The notes under the pieces were generated by a model. The model saw nothing but the letters and a program-made list of their open reading frames with translations. It made no database searches and was not told where the DNA came from. Made by a program: the position numbers and the translations under genes. Below are positions 8,511 through 17,843 of a stretch of DNA of 64,000 nucleotides, one piece after another. Numbering within the stretch: the first letter of the stretch is position 1; every line of letters begins with the position of its first letter. Origin of the DNA: Shewanella litorisediminis (GTDB lineage Bacteria > Pseudomonadota > Gammaproteobacteria > Enterobacterales > Shewanellaceae); contig NZ_CP069213.1 in assembly GCF_016834455.1 (NCBI RefSeq), positions 3,635,501 to 3,699,500 on the forward strand, given 5' to 3'.

Positions 8511-10193
8511 TTATCCCAGGCCAATGATGTCGCCCTTATCGTTGATATCGATATTCAGATAGCCGGGCAAGAGCCCCAGCCCCGGCATGGTCATTACCTT
8601 ACCTGTGAGCACAGTAATAAAGCCCGCACCGGCACTTAAGCGTAAACCCACAACGGGCAACTCAAAGCCGCTGGGCGCACCTTTAAGAGCGGGATCATGG
8701 CTGATGGACAGGGGCGTCTTCGCGATACAAAGCGGCAACTTGTCCATCCCAAGCTGGGTAATCATCGCCAGATCCCGGCGCGCATCCTCAGACAGGCTGA
8801 CACCGGCGGCACCATAACGCTCCGCCAGTGTCATCAGGCGAGCCCCAAAATCCATCTGGTCGTCATACAGGTACTCAAAGTTTGATGGCGCATCGCAGGC
8901 GCGGGCTACGGCTATGGCCAGCGCCCTTGCGCCCTCGGCCCCATGGCTGAAGGCATCGCTGATTTCACAGCCAAAGGCCCCTTCTGCAAGGCAACGCTCT
9001 TTGAGCCAGGCCAGTTCGGCCATGGAATCATCGGGGAAGCGGTTAATGGCAACCACCAGAGGCAAGCCATAACCCATCACGTTTTGCATGTGCCAGTGCA
9101 GGTTGGCAAAGCCAGCCTCCAGGCGTTCACTGTCGTCGCCATCCACGCCGGAATTGGCCTTCAGCGCCCTTAAGGTCACCACCAGCACGGCAGCAGATGG
9201 AGCAATGCCCGAGGCACGGCTCTTGATATTGCAGAACTTTTCAAAGCCCATATCGGAGCCAAAGCCACCCTCGGTCACCACATAGTCATGGTGTGCCAAC
9301 GCCACCCTGTCGGCGATGATGGAGGAGTTACCATGGGCAATATTGGCAAAGGGCCCCGCGTGCACCAGGCAAGGGGCGCCACTCAGGGTTTGCATCAGCG
9401 TGGGCTCGATGGCATCACGCATAATGGCTGTCATGGCTCCTGCCACCCCCAGATCGTCGGCGCTGATGGGGTTACCGTCCCGGCTCATGGCCAGGATCAC
9501 CCGACCGATGCGGGCGCGCATGTCGGCAATGTTTTCACACAGGGCCAGAATGGCCATCAGCTCTGACGCCGCGGTAATGTCGAAACCACCGCCGTGAACC
9601 GGACCATTGTTATCTCCAAGCCCCAGCTCAATCTGGCGAAGGCTGCGATCGTTGTGATCCAACACCCTGCGCCATAGAATGCGTTCGGGGTCGATGTTCA
9701 GTGCCTGCAAACCCGTTTTGGCGCTGAAGGCGTCCGGGCCGAGTCGGGTTTCGTGGAAAAGACGGGCATCGATGGCGGCCGCAGCCAGATTGTGGGCGCT
9801 GGTGACGGCATGGATATCACCCGTCATGTGCAGGTTCATCACCTCCATGGGCACCACCTGAGCATAGCCGCCACCGGCAGCCCCACCTTTTACCCCAAAG
9901 ACAGGGCCGAGACTGGGCTGACGGATACAGGCACAGGCCTTGTGCCCCAGCAGATGCAGGCCCTGGGTTAACCCTATGGTGGTCACGGTTTTACCTTCCC
10001 CATGGGGTGTGGGCGTCACGGCCGTGACTATCACCAGTTTTCCACGCCGGGGCTCACGGGCGGCCTCAAGGCTGATTTTAGCCATGGCGTGACCCGCCTC
10101 CCGCCACAAATGCTTGCCAAGGCCAAAGTCGTCGGCAATCCAGCCTATGGGGCGTACATTGGCCTGCCGGGATATTTCCATATCTGTCAACAT
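8511..10193 (-). CDS. fhs: formate-tetrahydrofolate ligase
   Basis: Makes 10-formyl-tetrahydrofolate from formate, ATP and THF for purine and one-carbon metabolism. The 560-residue product has the full family length. The ATP-binding loop reads TPHGEGKT at 62-69, preceded by [12 protein letters not shown]; other landmarks are [22 protein letters not shown] split over 90-110, [11 protein letters not shown], and [10 protein letters not shown]. The frame is open further upstream (to 10265), but the Met at 10193 precedes the first conserved block ([15 protein letters not shown]). Transcribed alone, divergent from the oxidoreductase gene. Confidence 0.95.
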   Translation of the reverse strand: MLTDMEISRQANVRPIGWIADDFGLGKHLWREAGHAMAKISLEAAREPRRGKLVIVTAVTPTPHGEGKTVTTIGLTQGLHLLGHKACACIRQPSLGPVFGVKGGAAGGGYAQVVPMEVMNLHMTGDIHAVTSAHNLAAAAIDARLFHETRLGPDAFSAKTGLQALNIDPERILWRRVLDHNDRSLRQIELGLGDNNGPVHGGGFDITAASELMAILALCENIADMRARIGRVILAMSRDGNPISADDLGVAGAMTAIMRDAIEPTLMQTLSGAPCLVHAGPFANIAHGNSSIIADRVALAHHDYVVTEGGFGSDMGFEKFCNIKSRASGIAPSAAVLVVTLRALKANSGVDGDDSERLEAGFANLHWHMQNVMGYGLPLVVAINRFPDDSMAELAWLKERCLAEGAFGCEISDAFSHGAEGARALAIAVARACDAPSNFEYLYDDQMDFGARLMTLAERYGAAGVSLSEDARRDLAMITQLGMDKLPLCIAKTPLSISHDPALKGAPSGFELPVVGLRLSAGAGFITVLTGKVMTMPGLGLLPGYLNIDINDKGDIIGLG

Positions 10194-10363
10194 AGTGGAG
10201 TTCTCGCTGTAGGGTATGCTTGTGATTGTTATTGTGAGACCCTGTGGCGGGTCCTGGCTCAACACAGCCTAAGCCAAAGGCCCGGGCTAAAGAAGCTCAA
10301 GAAATGACTAATTCATCTTTCCTGAATCCAAATCAATTTCAGTGCACTTTTTTGGGGAGAACC

Positions 10364-11254
10364 ATGGTGTCAACTTCGCTCAAACTGTCCGAATTTATTG
10401 CCGGTTTCTGGCGGCTGGCCGATTGGCAAACCACCCGGCCTCTGCGGCGTGAATTAATCGAAACCTATCTGTCCCTCGGCGTCAGCTCCATGGATCACGC
10501 CGACATCTACGGCCGATACCAGTGTGAGCGCCTGTTCGGTGATGTGCTGCGCGAGGCACCTGCGCTGCGCCACCAAATGGAAATCATCAGCAAGTGTGGC
10601 ATCCGGCCTGCCATTGTGGGTAATCCAGACCGCTATGTGAACCACTACGACACCAGCCGGGATCACATAATCAGCAGCGTTGAACAGTCATTGAGCAACC
10701 TGGGCACGGATTATCTGGATCTGCTGCTGATCCACAGGCCCGACCCTTTGATGAATGCCGATGAAATGGCCGAGGCTTTTTATGCCTTACGCAAGGCGGG
10801 TAAGGTGCGCCACTTTGGCGTGTCCAACTTTACCCCCAGCCAATTTGAGCTGGTGCAGTCGCGGCTCGATTTTGCGCTGCAGACCAACCAGGTGGAGCTG
10901 TCGCCACTGGCAATGCAGGTGATGCACGATGGCACTCTCGACCAGTGCCAGCGCCTGGGTATTCGCCCCATGGCCTGGTCATGTTTGGCGGGAGGCGCAC
11001 TGATGTCAGGCACAGATGAGCGGGCTGCGCGGGTGCGAGCCGTCCTTACCGACATACAGCAACAAACCGGCGCCGATGACCTCAGCCAATTGGTTTACGC
11101 CTGGGTGCGGATGCACCCCAGCCGTCCACTGCCCATTATCGGCAGTGGTAATGCTCAGCGTATCAAAGCGGCACTGGCATCAAGCCATATAGTGCTTAGC
11201 AGGCAGCAGTGGTTCAGCATCTGGCAGGCGTCCATGGGGCACAGCGTGCCCTGA
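10364..11254 (+). CDS. ydhF: aldo/keto reductase, YdhF type
   Basis: A predicted NADPH-dependent oxidoreductase of 296 residues whose sequence follows E. coli YdhF (298) closely; the physiological substrate is unknown. The catalytic tetrad of the family is visible: Asp44 and Tyr49 in DHADIYG, Lys77 in ISKCG, and His124 in LLIHRPDPL. Cofactor region landmarks include HFGVSNFTP and LPIIGSG. A GGGGAGA ribosome site five bases before the ATG at 10364 fixes the start; longer in-frame starts at 10304 and 10244 lack one. The stop codon lies inside the first copy of a 20-base repeat. Confidence 0.9.
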   Translation: MVSTSLKLSEFIAGFWRLADWQTTRPLRRELIETYLSLGVSSMDHADIYGRYQCERLFGDVLREAPALRHQMEIISKCGIRPAIVGNPDRYVNHYDTSRDHIISSVEQSLSNLGTDYLDLLLIHRPDPLMNADEMAEAFYALRKAGKVRHFGVSNFTPSQFELVQSRLDFALQTNQVELSPLAMQVMHDGTLDQCQRLGIRPMAWSCLAGGALMSGTDERAARVRAVLTDIQQQTGADDLSQLVYAWVRMHPSRPLPIIGSGNAQRIKAALASSHIVLSRQQWFSIWQASMGHSVP

Positions 11255-11286
11255 AAACACCACATCGGGCACAGCGTGCCCTGAAA
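11237..11286. repeat. two copies of a 20-base hairpin-forming repeat, 30 bases apart
   Basis: GGGCACAGCGTGCCCTGAAA occurs at 11237-11256 and again at 11267-11286. Each copy holds the inverted repeat GGGCAC/GTGCCC with a three-base loop. The first copy encodes the last residues and stop of the YdhF-type gene. Confidence 0.9.
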
Positions 11287-11292
11287 GACAAT

Positions 11293-11320
11293 AAAAACGG
11301 CCGCTGATGCGGCCGTTTTT
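11293..11320. terminator. bidirectional terminator after the YdhF-type gene
   Basis: Stem AAAAACGGCCGC/GCGGCCGTTTTT with a four-base loop, A tract before and T tract after; lies between converging genes. Confidence 0.92.
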
Positions 11321-11379
11321 ATGCTGGAAGGCGTCATACGCCAATCCGGGGGATTTCTGCTGGTAAGTCAGCCCAGCTT

Positions 11380-12243
11380 TTAGTCATGAAAGGTCACTTC
11401 ACCACTCAGATGCGGCCTGCGCCCCTTCTGATCCCTCAGCTCAAACCGCAGGCCATCGTCTTTGGCTTCGCTGGCAAAGGTCACTTCGCCGGGCATAAAC
11501 AGCGGCAGTTTAAAGGCCACGTCCAGCGTGCAGGGTCTGTTACCTATCTCGCCCATCAACTCGGCCACGCAGCGGGCCTTGGACCACATACCATGGGCCA
11601 GTACCCGTTCAAACCCGAACCGTTTGGACAGGAAAGGATGCAAATGGATAAGGTTGAAATCACCGGAAGCCCGGGCATAGCGCCAACCCAGCTTATCGTC
11701 CAGGGTCCAGGTCTTGGGGTTATCCCACGCCATGTCGCTGCCCTTTGGGGGGCGGGCGCGGCGACCGGCGCTTTCAATGCGGTACAGATAAATGGAGTGG
11801 GCTTCCCATACCAGTTCATCGGCTACCCAAACCTTGGATACCAGCTCAAATTCCAAACCGGCATCGGTTTGCTCACTGGATGCCAACACGCATTCCAAAC
11901 GAACCTGCTCTGACACTGACACTGGACGGTACTGGCTGATGCGGTTTTTAAGGTGGATCATGCCAAGCAGCGGAAAGGTCACAGCGTCATGGGTGAAGAT
12001 CACCGCATGCAGACGAAACGCCAGAATGTACAAAAAGGTGGGGGGCAGCGTCTTGCCGTCAAAGTTGAACTCACACACCCGGGCATAGTCGGCCACCACC
12101 GCTGGCGACAGCGACACCTGGGGCACAGACACGCGGATTACAGGCAGCGGCTGCTGATCCCAACCGGGTTTGCGGCCGAAAAAAATCTTGCGATACAAAG
12201 ACAACAGCGACGGCATCCCATCCAGTGCCACTTGATGTTCCAT
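11380..12243 (-). CDS. MaoC-like hot-dog dehydratase domain protein
   Basis: A 287-residue cytoplasmic protein. The C-terminal half holds the MaoC/R-hydratase signature, with Asp and His of SGDFNLIHLHP (about residue 190-200) and VLAHGMWSKA after it, typical of enzymes that hydrate enoyl thioesters. The N-terminal half looks like a second, degenerate hot-dog fold. The Met at 12243 is preferred; the longer frame to 12318 runs into the upstream region. It stands alone, so the substrate (fatty acyl-CoA or another thioester) cannot be told from context. Confidence 0.8.
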   Translation of the reverse strand: MEHQVALDGMPSLLSLYRKIFFGRKPGWDQQPLPVIRVSVPQVSLSPAVVADYARVCEFNFDGKTLPPTFLYILAFRLHAVIFTHDAVTFPLLGMIHLKNRISQYRPVSVSEQVRLECVLASSEQTDAGLEFELVSKVWVADELVWEAHSIYLYRIESAGRRARPPKGSDMAWDNPKTWTLDDKLGWRYARASGDFNLIHLHPFLSKRFGFERVLAHGMWSKARCVAELMGEIGNRPCTLDVAFKLPLFMPGEVTFASEAKDDGLRFELRDQKGRRPHLSGEVTFHD

Positions 12244-12460
12244 GGTGTAGGTTCCCCCCTGACAAAGAGCGGGAATTATACTCTCATTCACTGCAATGTG
12301 TAGCCCCAATAAAACCAAGCAAACAAGTGACTATATTTCAAAGCCTTAAGCCTATTTTGGTCAGCAACAATTCACTGTGTCGTACGAGCAACGAGAGACT
12401 GCCAAAACGGCTTCGGCTGTGAGAAACTAGCGCCCGACCTCCCAGCGCCGGACACTCAGA

Positions 12461-13231
12461 TTGCAAGACAAGAATTTCGATACCCTCGCGGGTAAGTTTG
12501 CCAAGAACATCTACGGTACCCTCAAAGGGGATATTCGCGCGGCCGTGCTGTGGCGCGATCTGGAAGACATGCTGCCACTCCTGGGTGAGCGCAAACTCAG
12601 GGTACTGGATGCCGGTGGCGGATTTGGCTTTTTCAGCCAAAGGTTGGCGGCACTGGGACACAGTGTGGTGCTGTGTGATATTTCTGCCGAAATGCTAGCC
12701 GAGGCCAAGCGGCAAATTGCCCTTAGCCCCACCCCGCTCGACATCCAGTGCATTCATGCCCCCATTCAGGATTTGTCACCGGATGCCCTGGGGGACTTCG
12801 ACCTCGTTCTGTGCCATGCCGTGGTGGAATGGCTCGCCGATGCCAAAGGCACCATGACCAGTCTGCTGACATTGCTCAAGCCCGGCGGCTTGTTTTCACT
12901 GATGTTTTATAACCGCGATGCCATGTGTTTCCATTCACTCATCGCCGGTAACTTCGGCTATGTGCAGTCAGGATTCAAGGCTAAAAGGGTTAAGCTAAGC
13001 CCCAACTTCCCGGTGACAGTGCCCGAGGTGGAAGCCTGGTGCAGCGACTGGCAGATGGACATTCACTGCCGTTCCGGCGTGCGGGTTATTCACGACTATT
13101 TGAAAAAAGGCAGCCTGTCCACCGAATACAGTGACGCAGGCCTGATTGAGATGGAGCTGAAATACTCCCGCGAACCGGCCTTTTTGCGCCTGGGACGCTA
13201 CGTGCACTTTGTAGCCCAAAAGCCTGCCTAA
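12461..13231 (+). CDS. cmoM: CmoM, tRNA 5-carboxymethoxyuridine methyltransferase
   Basis: Methylates cmo5U at the wobble position of tRNAs using SAM. The 256-residue protein follows E. coli CmoM (formerly SmtA) from its first residues (QDKNFD..A.KFA.NIYGT) to the end (LGRYVHF.A.KP). SAM motif I is VLDAGGGFGF at 48-57. The conserved N-terminus begins with a TTG codon at 12461; no ATG or GTG lies near and the ribosome site is weak, so this is a rare-start, probably lowly translated gene. Its stop overlaps that of cheD on the other strand. Confidence 0.93.
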   Translation: MQDKNFDTLAGKFAKNIYGTLKGDIRAAVLWRDLEDMLPLLGERKLRVLDAGGGFGFFSQRLAALGHSVVLCDISAEMLAEAKRQIALSPTPLDIQCIHAPIQDLSPDALGDFDLVLCHAVVEWLADAKGTMTSLLTLLKPGGLFSLMFYNRDAMCFHSLIAGNFGYVQSGFKAKRVKLSPNFPVTVPEVEAWCSDWQMDIHCRSGVRVIHDYLKKGSLSTEYSDAGLIEMELKYSREPAFLRLGRYVHFVAQKPA

Positions 13232-13866
13232 TCAAAAAGCTCTATGGAGCCGGGCTCAGGGGCTTTTGCCTGCTCGGCCACATCGTTGAGATAGGCCTGC
13301 TCTTCGCGCTCGATTTGGGCCATGCCGGTCATTTCGAGCCGCTTCAGCCTGACCCTGCCACTTTGGGGATGAAAGAGCACCTTACGCGGCCAGGGGCCAC
13401 CGAGATCTTCTGACATCACGGGGATCCCCTCCAATGCCAGATACTCCCTCACAAAGGCGATATTGGACTGACCCACATTGAGCACAGAAATGCGCCCCAA
13501 ATTGGCACCACCGAATATTTTTGCCCTGAGACGGGACTTAAGCCCTCCCGCAGTAAGGATGCCGTTGATTAATTGCTCCATGGCCCAGTTCCCGTAACGA
13601 CAGGAGTAACTGGTAAGTTGGTGCCAATCTTCGTGGAGGGCTTTTTCAGGTAACAGGAAGTGATTCAGGCCACCAATGCCCATCAGGGGATCCCAGATAC
13701 AGGCCGCAACACAGGACCCCAAACGGGTGTAGATAAACTCATCCTGACAGGAATAGTAGTATTCACCCGGGTCGACCCGGGCAACCTGCGACTGTTGTTC
13801 GTTGTCCCAGAATCGTGGGATCTTTTCAAATCCTGGATATACCAGTTGAGGGGATTGCAAGGCCAT
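13228..13866 (-). CDS. cheD: CheD, chemoreceptor glutamine deamidase
   Basis: Deamidates Gln residues of chemoreceptors and, in other bacteria, works with CheC. The 212-residue protein has the catalytic core TRLGSCVAACIWD (Thr47, Cys52) and GGLNHFLLP (His69), followed by the AKIFGGANLG and VGQSNIAFV blocks. It is an orphan here, away from any che operon, and converges on cmoM with a four-base CTAA overlap that serves both stop codons. It lies 119 bases after the TraB/GumN gene on the same strand. Confidence 0.93.
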   Translation of the reverse strand: MALQSPQLVYPGFEKIPRFWDNEQQSQVARVDPGEYYYSCQDEFIYTRLGSCVAACIWDPLMGIGGLNHFLLPEKALHEDWHQLTSYSCRYGNWAMEQLINGILTAGGLKSRLRAKIFGGANLGRISVLNVGQSNIAFVREYLALEGIPVMSEDLGGPWPRKVLFHPQSGRVRLKRLEMTGMAQIEREEQAYLNDVAEQAKAPEPGSIELFD

Positions 13867-13985
13867 GGGTCCTCCGCGGCTGTCTTCCTGAGTATAGCCA
13901 ACGCTGGCAAATACCCCGGTAATTCAGTCCCTCGGACGACCCGGCGGCGATTAAGCCGCTTTGTCTGGCAAAGGTCGACACCCGC

Positions 13986-14897
13986 TTACTGGCACAGTCC
14001 CTGGGTGGCGGCGCAGTGGCCCAGGTGCCCTTTCACTTTTATCCCACGTTCGGCCAGAATAGACACCAAACTCTGTTCTCCCACCAGATGCCCCGCCCCC
14101 ACCACAACCATCAGAGTCTTTGGCGTATCCGCCCGGGTCAGGAGGCTTTGCAGCGTATCGGCCATTCGATGGTTTCTGTCCCACAGCAGCAGCTTTAACA
14201 ATTGGGTATCGTCACCTTCTGCCATGGAGTCGTGCATCACTGCGGCGAGTTCATCACTGTCGCCACCTCGCCAGCTATTGACCAGGGCACCGACTTCTTC
14301 ATCTGAAGCAACAATGGCCTCACGCACCATGGCCCACTGCTGCGACTTGTCCAGCGACGCCATCAATTTGAACTGATATTCCATACCTTCCAGCTCAAAT
14401 ATCGCCTTGCTGCCCCGGGCACGATCCAAAAAGTGCTGGTCGACACCAAACTCAGGCTGATACCCCAGGCCAGCAAACTGCATCACGGTAATTTGCGATG
14501 CCTGCATCCAGGGTGAAAAAGGCGCCATGGCCTCGCAGATTGGCTTTCTGCTGCTGCAGTATTGTTCCAACACGGCGGCGGACTCGGCATCCGGGGAGGA
14601 GGCATCCACACCATAGGTCATCAAGAGGCGCTGAATATCAGCACCGGCCGCACCTATATCTGCTTCCACCACCAGCGCTTCGGCGCTGTTAAATGCGCTT
14701 TCCACCACCTTGGGCATGGGATAAAAATCGGCACTGCCGACATGAATGGAGCCCAGCAGGTAGACGGTTTTACCCTTGTGGGAAAATTCATAGAAAGGGG
14801 GTTTATCTGATTCTTTCGCCAATACCGGCGCCAAACCCGACAACGCCCAGAGTGCCACAGCGCCAATGAGTCCTGTCCTTAAACTTGTTGCCTTCAT
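13986..14897 (-). CDS. TraB/GumN family protein, exported
   Basis: A 303-residue protein with a signal peptide (about 1-27, VLA-KES). Two family motifs are present: LLGSIHVGSADFYP near 47-60 and VGAGHLVGEQSL near 268, both carrying the His residues of the Tiki/TraB/GumN fold, some members of which are metalloproteases. Four Cys residues could form disulfides in the periplasm. The function in bacteria is not established. The start at 14897 gives a clean signal peptide. Confidence 0.8.
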   Translation of the reverse strand: MKATSLRTGLIGAVALWALSGLAPVLAKESDKPPFYEFSHKGKTVYLLGSIHVGSADFYPMPKVVESAFNSAEALVVEADIGAAGADIQRLLMTYGVDASSPDAESAAVLEQYCSSRKPICEAMAPFSPWMQASQITVMQFAGLGYQPEFGVDQHFLDRARGSKAIFELEGMEYQFKLMASLDKSQQWAMVREAIVASDEEVGALVNSWRGGDSDELAAVMHDSMAEGDDTQLLKLLLWDRNHRMADTLQSLLTRADTPKTLMVVVGAGHLVGEQSLVSILAERGIKVKGHLGHCAATQGLCQ

Positions 14898-14939
14898 CCT
14901 TGCCTCTTATAATCCCGAAAAATCTGATTGGAAGCTGTT

Positions 14940-15248
14940 ATGCCATATACCAAGGTCCTTGAGCAACTGACCGAAAATCTGCAACTGGCCTATCGCCAGG
15001 CAATCGACGCCGATACCCGACTGGATGAATTGCAAAAAGCCGGCATGGGTAAGTTCAGTCATATCTTTAGCGCGGAAGAGGGATTTTCAACCCGCAGCAA
15101 CCGGTTTGGCCCCTATGTGCAGGAGCTGGGTCAGGACTTCGCCGACCTGAAAGCGGCAGAGGTGACACCCGAAGCGCTTGAGCTCGTAGTCCGCAAACTC
15201 GGCGTATTGCTGCAAACCCTGCAAGCTTTCAAATCACAGAGTAAATAA
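14940..15248 (+). CDS. small helical protein, possibly PriC-like
   Basis: A 102-residue, predominantly helical, soluble protein beginning MPYTKVLEQLTENLQLAY. The pattern of aromatic and Leu residues (FSHIFS, RFGPYVQEL, LVVRKLGVLLQTLQAF) resembles the N-terminal part of the primosomal protein PriC, but the match is weak and I would not rely on it. The ATG at 14940 with GGAAG five bases upstream is preferred over a TTG at 14928. It is divergent from the TraB/GumN gene and precedes the EAL-CBS-GGDEF gene by 64 bases. Confidence 0.6.
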   Translation: MPYTKVLEQLTENLQLAYRQAIDADTRLDELQKAGMGKFSHIFSAEEGFSTRSNRFGPYVQELGQDFADLKAAEVTPEALELVVRKLGVLLQTLQAFKSQSK

Positions 15249-15312
15249 GCGGTCATCTTTCTGTCACAGGGCTGCCATAGACTGCCGGAACCTTGGGCTC
15301 CCGGTACTCATC

Positions 15313-17064
15313 ATGGCCGCCATCGATTTACAGGCAGAACTGACAAAAGTCATTGAAAAACAAAGCATATACTCGCTTTTTCAACCCATATTCAATATCG
15401 GTGCCGGTAAAATCCACGGCTTTGAAGCCCTCTCTCGGGGGCCTGTCCACAGCCCTTTATATTCCCCGGTTCCCCTGTTTAAAACGGCCGAGCACGAAGG
15501 GCGCCTGAGCGAACTGGAGACCCTGTGCCGCCAAATCGCAGCTGGGCGTTTTGCCGAACGTAAACTGCCGGGAAAGCTCTTTATCAATATTTCGCCCAAG
15601 GCGCTGCTGGACCCGGATCACCCCAAGGGTAAAACCCTCGCCATGCTTCAGCAGCTGGGCATATCCCCATCTCAGGTGGTGATAGAACTCTCTGAGCAGC
15701 ACCCAGCTGACGATATCGACTTGCTGAAAACCTGCTTGCTGCACTATCGCAATCAGGGTTTTTTAACCGCCATTGACGATTTGGGTGCCGGGTACTCCGG
15801 GCTGCGGCTATGGTCGGAGCTGGCGCCGGACTATGTGAAAATCGACCGCCACTTTATTCACCAAATCGACAAGCATCCGGTCAAACAGGAGTTTGTGCGC
15901 TCTATCGTGGAACTTTGCCAGAGCCTGACCTGCAAGGTGATTGCCGAAGGAATAGAAACCGAGGCCGAACTGCAGGTACTCAGGCAGCTCGGGATAATTT
16001 ACTGCCAGGGCTTTTTACTCGGTCGCCCGCAGACCAACCCAAACACACTCCTGCCCCCGGGGCTAAACCCCCAGCCCAACATGGGACAGGCCACCCACAG
16101 ATACATAGAAACCGCCGAAAGTCTGGCATGCGGCGCTGTTACTGTGCCGACCGACACCAAACTCAAAAGCATCAGCGACCGTTTCAGCAGCCAACCGGCG
16201 TTGCAGGCGGTGGTGGTGGTCGACGGCGACACGCCGCTGGGGCTTATCAGCCGAACGGCCCTGCTTGAATTATTTTCAACTCCCTATGGCCGCGCACTTC
16301 ATGAAAATCACTGTGTTACCGAAGTGATGAACACCAGGGTGCCCCAATTTGATGCATCCGAGGCGCTCAGCAGCGTAAGCCAGTTGCTGACCTCAGAGTC
16401 AGATCGGTTCATGGCGCAGCAGTTCTTGATACTGCGTCAGGGAAAACTCATCGGCGTGGGCCACACCAAGGATCTGCTTGCCCGGATCACCGAGCACCGC
16501 ATCAAGGTGGCACGCCACGCCAACCCGCTCACCGGATTGCCGGGTAATGTGCCCATTCAAGAAGAATTACAGCGACTCAAGCAGCAAAGCCGTGCTTTTT
16601 ATTTGGTGTACTTCGATTTAAGCCACTTCAAACCCTATAACGATACCTATGGCTTTTGCCGGGGAGATGAGGTGATTTGTCATGTGGCGTCACTGCTTGC
16701 AGTGCATCAGGATGCCGACTGTTTCGTGGGCCACATTGGGGGGGATGACTTTGTGATGATTACCACGGACGATCCCGAATATAAGGTGGCGGGGATCCTC
16801 AAGGATTTTGAATCCGAAAAACACAGCTTTTTCCAGCAGGCCCATTGGCAGGCGCAATGTATTTCCGCCGAAGACCGCCAGGGCACAATCAGCCTCCAAC
16901 CTCTGATCTCCCTGTGTGCGGGCATACTGTCGCCAAGGCACACCTTCAATGCCACCGAACATGAGCTGTCGGCGCTCAGCGCCCGGGCAAAAAAACAGGC
17001 AAAGCTCACCGACAGTGGACTTTGCCTGCTTGGCAGTACCCCGCCTCAGCTGAGGCAGGCCTAG
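15313..17064 (+). CDS. EAL-CBS-GGDEF c-di-GMP signalling protein
   Basis: A 583-residue cytoplasmic protein. The EAL domain (about 10-255) keeps EAL at 38-40, NISP near 95, DDLGAG near 155, the KID motif, EGIET near 213 and QGFLLGRP, so it is probably an active c-di-GMP phosphodiesterase. A CBS pair (about 270-395) follows, which could bind an adenine nucleotide. The C-terminal GGDEF-like domain has GGDDF near 475 instead of GGDEF and no clear I-site, so it may bind GTP as a regulatory domain rather than make c-di-GMP. There is no receiver or membrane segment. Confidence 0.88.
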   Translation: MAAIDLQAELTKVIEKQSIYSLFQPIFNIGAGKIHGFEALSRGPVHSPLYSPVPLFKTAEHEGRLSELETLCRQIAAGRFAERKLPGKLFINISPKALLDPDHPKGKTLAMLQQLGISPSQVVIELSEQHPADDIDLLKTCLLHYRNQGFLTAIDDLGAGYSGLRLWSELAPDYVKIDRHFIHQIDKHPVKQEFVRSIVELCQSLTCKVIAEGIETEAELQVLRQLGIIYCQGFLLGRPQTNPNTLLPPGLNPQPNMGQATHRYIETAESLACGAVTVPTDTKLKSISDRFSSQPALQAVVVVDGDTPLGLISRTALLELFSTPYGRALHENHCVTEVMNTRVPQFDASEALSSVSQLLTSESDRFMAQQFLILRQGKLIGVGHTKDLLARITEHRIKVARHANPLTGLPGNVPIQEELQRLKQQSRAFYLVYFDLSHFKPYNDTYGFCRGDEVICHVASLLAVHQDADCFVGHIGGDDFVMITTDDPEYKVAGILKDFESEKHSFFQQAHWQAQCISAEDRQGTISLQPLISLCAGILSPRHTFNATEHELSALSARAKKQAKLTDSGLCLLGSTPPQLRQA

Positions 17065-17073
17065 TTCAGACAG

Positions 17074-17598
17074 TTACAGCTTGGGAGCAACCTGCTTTTC
17101 AAACCATTGGGTTAACAGACGGACCTCATGGGAAAACGGTCTGTCATTCACCGAACGAATTTCGTTCATAAAATTCAGATTAGTCAGTTTTTCATCGCCG
17201 GCAATCACCACCTGATCACCATCGAGTACCTGATAGCTGAAGCTGATGCGTGGGGGATAGATTTCTTTCACCACGCGCAGGTCATTTGCGGTGGCGCCAA
17301 AGGTTGGGCGCATATCACCGGCCATATCCACATCTGTGACCACCAGCTCCAATTTTTGACTGGGTTTGAGCGACTTGGACGCTTCTTTGTTCAGTTCCTT
17401 GGTGAGGGTCTCAAACATGCGATTTTCGAATCTGGACTGAAGCTCACCGCTGGACTTAATGTCGCGGAATTTCTTGGGCTCCTGCCAGGTGATTTTTACA
17501 GCGCCGTTTTCGGTTTGTGGATCCACAGTGGCTGCTTCATCCGCCATCGCTGAACCCGCAACAAAGATGCCGGCAATCAGAATCATCGGGAATTTCAT
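17074..17598 (-). CDS. DUF3016 domain protein, exported
   Basis: A 174-residue protein with a signal peptide (about 1-19, AMA-DEA). The mature part has the DUF3016 pattern: VKITWQEPKKFRDIKSS at about 34-50, LELVVTDVDMAGD near 84-96, PPRISFSYQVLDGDQVV near 115-131 and a C-terminal LLTQWFEKQ. Periplasmic location is expected. No function is known for the family. It converges on the EAL-CBS-GGDEF gene with only nine bases between them. Confidence 0.82.
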   Translation of the reverse strand: MKFPMILIAGIFVAGSAMADEAATVDPQTENGAVKITWQEPKKFRDIKSSGELQSRFENRMFETLTKELNKEASKSLKPSQKLELVVTDVDMAGDMRPTFGATANDLRVVKEIYPPRISFSYQVLDGDQVVIAGDEKLTNLNFMNEIRSVNDRPFSHEVRLLTQWFEKQVAPKL

Positions 17599-17843
17599 AT
17601 GAGCCTCCTTAAGGCCTGTAAGCGATTAAATCGCATTCACTTTAGCGAATTTAAGCTGAACCAATACTTAACAAAAACTGCCGTAATCAGACGCCGTCCT
17701 GAATATAAGTTTCTGTTTATTATTTAGTTTAGACAGATTAATCCCAAAAGGTTCAGGTATCAATTTGTATCATGAAAAACACACCCAAGACTGAGTGACA
17801 CTAAGTAGACAGTGCCCAACCGAAACCGTCGGGCATGGCAATA

